Below the pieces are notes generated by a model that worked only from the letters and a program-made list of their open reading frames with translations, was not told where the DNA came from and did no database searches. A DNA stretch of 23,241 bases, from positions 1 through 23,241 of IMG/VR virus record IMGVR_UViG_3300018023_000035; one strand, 5' to 3'. Origin of the DNA: a virus. The position numbers and the translations under genes are program-made. Of the stretch, positions 19,858-23,241 are shown one piece after another (position 1 is the stretch's first letter; each line of letters opens with the position of its first letter).

Positions 19858-20397
19858 CTAATTGAACGTGTCGATCCACTCCAGGGTCAAATCATTGGGA
19901 GATCCGCCGCTGTTGTTGTATGGCTGCAAGTAATGCGCCACCAGCACTCCCGAGTTGGCTGTGCCCGTTGCAGTTGGCCCGGCAAACCAACCCGCCTCGC
20001 CAATGGCATAGTTGCACGAAGCCGCCGCGAACCACGCATCGATGGTCAGTACGTTCACGGCCACCGTGGCCAGCGTGATCGCCATGCGCGCTGCTTCCGC
20101 AGCTAGCTGGGTATCGCTTACCAATGGGGCAGTCGAGCCTGTCCCGATGGCGCAGTATGTTATGCCTACCGTCTGTAAACCGCCGATCATCTGGGCTTCC
20201 CAGTTCTTACCACCGGTCATAACCAGGTTGTGGACCGTGTTTTCATCCACCAGCCAGCCCTGCCGTAGTGCATAAGCCTTGGCTTCTGGCAGCGTCATGC
20301 CCTGCCAGAGCAGCCCGGCCAGCTTACCCGGCTTCCAGGCCTGCAGGATGGAGATGCCGCCAAAGGTCTGGCCGTCCGAATGGGTTAACTCAAGCAT
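19858..20397 (-). CDS. Tail-tip/fibre-type structural protein
   Basis: A 179-residue protein. After a structured N-terminus (MLELTHSDGQTFGGISILQA) comes the segment YCAIGTGSTAPLVSDTQLAA, followed by EAARM and about 40 residues of beta structure up to NYAIGEAGWFAG. This pattern (IGTG...P...DT.L..E..R, then AxxxIxEAGxF) recurs in phage tail-tip and fibre proteins. The C-terminus is polar and ends with a TAG. The start overlaps the previous gene by eight bases (ATGCTTGA), so expression is tightly coupled. The general role as a tail protein is likely; a specific receptor target is not visible. Confidence 0.75.
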   Translation of the reverse strand: MLELTHSDGQTFGGISILQAWKPGKLAGLLWQGMTLPEAKAYALRQGWLVDENTVHNLVMTGGKNWEAQMIGGLQTVGITYCAIGTGSTAPLVSDTQLAAEAARMAITLATVAVNVLTIDAWFAAASCNYAIGEAGWFAGPTATGTANSGVLVAHYLQPYNNSGGSPNDLTLEWIDTFN

Positions 20398-21886
20398 GGA
20401 AGTACCCCACTTTCAGGGAGCTGCCCACCAAGTAGGGCGGACTGGAAGCAGCCACAGAAAACGTGTCTGACTGGGTCTGGCTGTCTGCCGCCTGCAGCAT
20501 TTCCTGCAGCACTTCGCCCGGGTTGTAGAGTGGTAATGGTTGGGCGTTTTGGGCGATCTTCATGAAAATATCCACCAGGCTGGGCTGGTATGCGCCCAGC
20601 GCCAGGTCGAATTCGGCGTAGCCGCCATTGTCTAGCTTGGTCGTCACCGATTGGATCAGCAGCGTCCCGTTGATGCTCTGCGCGGCATTCTCCATCGGGA
20701 TGGTCATGCCTGAGCGCAGCCCGGGCTGCCAGACCGTGCAGTTATACGCCTTGATCCCCATCGAGTTGCCCTTCAGGAAACCACTGGCGATCAACTTCGA
20801 GGTGGTCTTGTCTGTTATATTGGCATTGTCGATCTCGCCGTCCAGGAAGCACGGCAGCCCGTACTGTGCGAAGCTATTGGCGTCGCTGAACCTGTCAGCC
20901 AGGGGCGCTTCGTAGCAGCAGGCGATCTTGATGGCATTCGTCAGGTTCGGCCAGTTCGCCGCCTGGGTCAGTGTCTTGCCGTTGAAATCAAACAGCACCT
21001 GGTTACCGGTCGGCACCTGGTTCATGACCGTCAGTACGCTCATGGCCGTCCAGATCGGGGTGACCTGGGTACCGTCGTTGCGCCAGACCTGGATCTGTGC
21101 CTGCCCGGTCTGCTCGTGGATCGCCAGGCCGATAAATGCAATGGGCGACTGGCCTGTACCTGCCACCTCGATGGTCTGATTTCCCGAGAGATACGTGCCG
21201 CCGACCACTTCCACGCGGTTGACTATCCCAGTCCCATCAATATTGCGGGTAAAGCTGCCCATCGGGAACACTGTCGCCAGGTCCTGGTGCGCCAGCACGT
21301 CCGAGATGCCGTACGGCGCCGGGTTGCTCTCGGATAGCCCGAAGTGCAACTTCTTGTTGTAGTCCACGTACCAAAAGCCGTTCGCTGCGCTGGCCAACTG
21401 GTCCAGGATCGCCCGCAGCGTCAGCCGGGCAAAGGTAATGCGGGGGTAGCTGTTGACCGCCCACACGAACGTGTTCGTGTTGATGATCGTACAGTAAGTG
21501 GAGAATATATCCTGCAGGATGGCCAGGTCGGTGATCGTAGAGCTTACGGGCGCATACGCTTTTTTGACACGGATGTGATCGAATAGGCAGGAGTAGTCCG
21601 CACAGTGCAGCGGGCTGATATCCAGGCGCGTCCCTCCGCCGAAACTCACCACCGCCCCCTGCTGGGTGTACCCGCCGAAGAGCTTCGTCCCGCTCACCAG
21701 GTCGGTGATGATCACTTCCTGCCATTCCTGAATATTCAGGCTGGCCACGTCGAACATGTAGAGCTCGGCCGTGTCTACCTGCTTGGTCAGGACGTTCGTG
21801 CAGGTCGAGCGTGTCGGATCCACGTGGGCGGTAACATCCACGCCCGCGATCGTGATCTGCGGGATCATCTGGGTCGGGTAGCTCAT
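20390..21886 (-). CDS. Hub/baseplate-like tail protein
   Basis: A 498-residue protein. The N-terminal part (SYPTQMIPQITIAGVDVTAH, YMFDVASLNIQEWQEVIITD, KLFGGYTQQGAVV) is a beta barrel region, then LDISPLHCADYSCLFDHIRV. A middle part with QDIFSTYCTIINTNTFVWAV and LRAILDQLASAANGFWYVDY resembles the tail-hub proteins that cap the tail tube. The rest (RFSDANSFAQYGLPCFLDGE, LRSGMTIPMENAAQ, YAEFDLALGAYQP) is beta-rich. It overlaps the tape measure gene by four bases, matching the usual order tape measure, distal tail or hub, fibres. A baseplate-hub role is inferred. Confidence 0.78.
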   Translation of the reverse strand: MSYPTQMIPQITIAGVDVTAHVDPTRSTCTNVLTKQVDTAELYMFDVASLNIQEWQEVIITDLVSGTKLFGGYTQQGAVVSFGGGTRLDISPLHCADYSCLFDHIRVKKAYAPVSSTITDLAILQDIFSTYCTIINTNTFVWAVNSYPRITFARLTLRAILDQLASAANGFWYVDYNKKLHFGLSESNPAPYGISDVLAHQDLATVFPMGSFTRNIDGTGIVNRVEVVGGTYLSGNQTIEVAGTGQSPIAFIGLAIHEQTGQAQIQVWRNDGTQVTPIWTAMSVLTVMNQVPTGNQVLFDFNGKTLTQAANWPNLTNAIKIACCYEAPLADRFSDANSFAQYGLPCFLDGEIDNANITDKTTSKLIASGFLKGNSMGIKAYNCTVWQPGLRSGMTIPMENAAQSINGTLLIQSVTTKLDNGGYAEFDLALGAYQPSLVDIFMKIAQNAQPLPLYNPGEVLQEMLQAADSQTQSDTFSVAASSPPYLVGSSLKVGYFHA

Positions 21887-23241
21887 AGCCTGGTCCTGGC
21901 TCCCTGCAGGTTCATCGTGGTGCCCAGTTGGCGGATCACTTCATCCGCCACGGCCTTTGGGTCGCCGGCTCCGTTGACGGAAAGATTGATTGTGACGCCG
22001 CCACCCAGCGATTTCATGGCCTCATCGTGGCTGATGATCATCCCACCGCTGCCCGTCACCAGTACCTCCGGCCGGCCGCCTTCGTTCCACAACGAGGTGC
22101 CTGGGCCCACCGGTCCGCCGGCCGCGTTGCCGGTCACGGGTGCGTATTGCGCCGGATGGGCCGCAGCATAAGCCTTGTCAGCCGCAGAAGCCCAAGGCGC
22201 CAGTTGTATTTTCCCGCCGCTGCCGGTGCTGGCGCTTGTGGTGGCTGCCGGGGCGGATCCGTCATCTGTAACTTTGCCGCCGTAACCGAGGTCGTTTTCC
22301 TGGTACCACATGTCCAGAACAATAGTCTTAGTGATCGGTTTATTTCCCCATGCCTGTATATCTGCATCGAAGTTATGCAGGTTGGTCATGGCAGTGATTT
22401 CCTGATCGGTCAACAGTCCAAATGCCTCGCCAACAGCGATTGTTCGTGGGCTCATCTGGCCCAGTTGCGTGATTAGGTTTTTATATTCCCCCGTCATGTC
22501 CGAAACGTACTTTGTGTCCTTATAGTCAGCTGTTCCGCTATCATCGGTAGCAATTTTTAAATTTTGCAGCTGGGCGGGGAGATCTTTTAAAACGCTGGAG
22601 AAATCATGGTGGGCCCTCGCGTCCAGTTCGGTCTGTATCGCCAGTTGAGCATGGCCGGCCATCGCTTTTCCGGTTTCTGTGGTTGTCGTTGCCAGCGCGT
22701 TATTAACCAGATCGAGCTCGGAGTTCAAGGCGGCCGTAGACATTTTTGAGTAATCTACTTCGCCTGCATAAGCGGCCAGCCCGGTAGGTTTTCCACCATT
22801 TTGAAGACTCTCCCATTCAATGTATTCGTTGATCAAATCTGCAAAGGTCAACTTTATTAGAGTGAAATTGGAGAGAAGATCTGAGCCAGATGCCGCCTTC
22901 AAATTATCCATAGAGGTACTAACTGCCTGTGTGGCGCCAGCATAGGTCATCAGATCCGCAGAGGCTTGCCCGCTGAATTTATCGTTGAATTGTTCCATGA
23001 TCAGGGCGTCGGCGCCGGCGATATCTCCCGCGCTCATCATCGTGGTTATGGTGTTCGACATCTCTCGCGAAAAACCCAGGTTGCGCGTCGTCCCACTTTC
23101 CAACGCACGGCCTAATACGTTGGCGGCATCCGGTAAAGTTCCTCCCATTTCAGCCGCATAATTCTCAAGCATCCTTAAGTCGCCGGGAATTTGGTCAGTA
23201 GGAATGTCCATGTAGCGCGACAGTACAGTGGCAGCCTGCTC
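21883..23241 (-). CDS. Tape measure protein, C-terminal part (5' end off the window)
   Basis: The frame is open to the right edge: ten further codons (EQAATVLSRY) precede the first ATG at 23211, and RYMDIPTDQIPGD continues smoothly, so the start lies outside. The visible 452 residues carry the TP901-type helical segment (NYAAEMGGTLPDAANVLGRA, GFSREMSNTI) and end with the typical tape-measure terminus: TSLWNEGGRPEVLVTGSGG, MIISHDEAMKS, and VTINLSVNGAGDPKAVADEV. These proteins set tail length and help eject DNA. It is the head of the tail operon in this window and overlaps the hub gene by four bases. Confidence 0.9.
   Translation of the reverse strand, partial: EQAATVLSRYMDIPTDQIPGDLRMLENYAAEMGGTLPDAANVLGRALESGTTRNLGFSREMSNTITTMMSAGDIAGADALIMEQFNDKFSGQASADLMTYAGATQAVSTSMDNLKAASGSDLLSNFTLIKLTFADLINEYIEWESLQNGGKPTGLAAYAGEVDYSKMSTAALNSELDLVNNALATTTTETGKAMAGHAQLAIQTELDARAHHDFSSVLKDLPAQLQNLKIATDDSGTADYKDTKYVSDMTGEYKNLITQLGQMSPRTIAVGEAFGLLTDQEITAMTNLHNFDADIQAWGNKPITKTIVLDMWYQENDLGYGGKVTDDGSAPAATTSASTGSGGKIQLAPWASAADKAYAAAHPAQYAPVTGNAAGGPVGPGTSLWNEGGRPEVLVTGSGGMIISHDEAMKSLGGGVTINLSVNGAGDPKAVADEVIRQLGTTMNLQGARTRL

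Noticed and set aside
7900-19860. Possible recoding of TAG as a sense codon across the phage
   Set aside because: Seven supported genes end in TAG (at 19858, 17426, 14867, 11503, 10681, 6437 and 5750). Three of these are in frame with the next gene, close to the one-in-three expected by chance, and others would read through into implausible sequence. Only the amber at 8056 sits inside a likely gene.

Overview
The window is a stretch of a tailed, siphovirus-like temperate bacteriophage (or prophage-derived) genome. It is GC-rich, tightly packed, and almost entirely transcribed leftward on the minus strand. The host cannot be named from this sequence. The GC content and the flavour of several small phage proteins would fit a Chloroflexota-type or other high-GC bacterium, but that is a guess.

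Layout in the direction of transcription, right to left. (1) 23241-18489, tail module: C-terminal part of a tape measure protein, a hub-like tail protein, and three fibre or tip-type structural proteins. (2) 18478-16549, lysis module: a GH25-type endolysin with an SH3-like tail, a coiled-coil/hydrophobic small protein, and a multi-span holin candidate, closed by a strong terminator at 16502-16531. (3) 15744-16497, plus strand: a short XRE-type repressor whose end runs, out of frame, into the 3' part of a tyrosine recombinase. Both genes look cut at the same point. (4) 15635-15723, a divergent switch region with three operator-like repeats and a consensus leftward promoter. (5) 15632-5750, an early/accessory operon of about 25 small genes. 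It holds two ribbon-helix-helix-type regulators, a LexA-like winged helix protein, many zinc-knuckle proteins, an ASCH protein, a stand-alone DnaA domain I-like protein, a 611-residue ParB-like protein, a gene split by an in-frame amber codon, and an HNH nuclease. (6) 5683-1, packaging and portal: four iterons at exactly 29-bp spacing upstream of terS, then terS, two small Cys-rich genes, terL, an AT-rich two-gene moron with its own candidate promoter and terminator, a small membrane protein, and a portal protein fused to a MuF-like head-morphogenesis domain that runs off the left edge.

Lysis genes, integrase/repressor and early genes adjoin each other with no bacterial DNA between them. This is the order of a virion or episomal genome rather than of a prophage integrated next to its integrase. 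With the integrase truncated and a ParB-like gene present, the element may be a lysogeny-defective derivative or may persist without integrating. The most notable observations are the repressor-integrase deletion joint, the 29-bp iterons beside terS, the three-operator switch, the moron between terL and portal, and the amber-interrupted gene carrying a 13-bp perfect inverted repeat.
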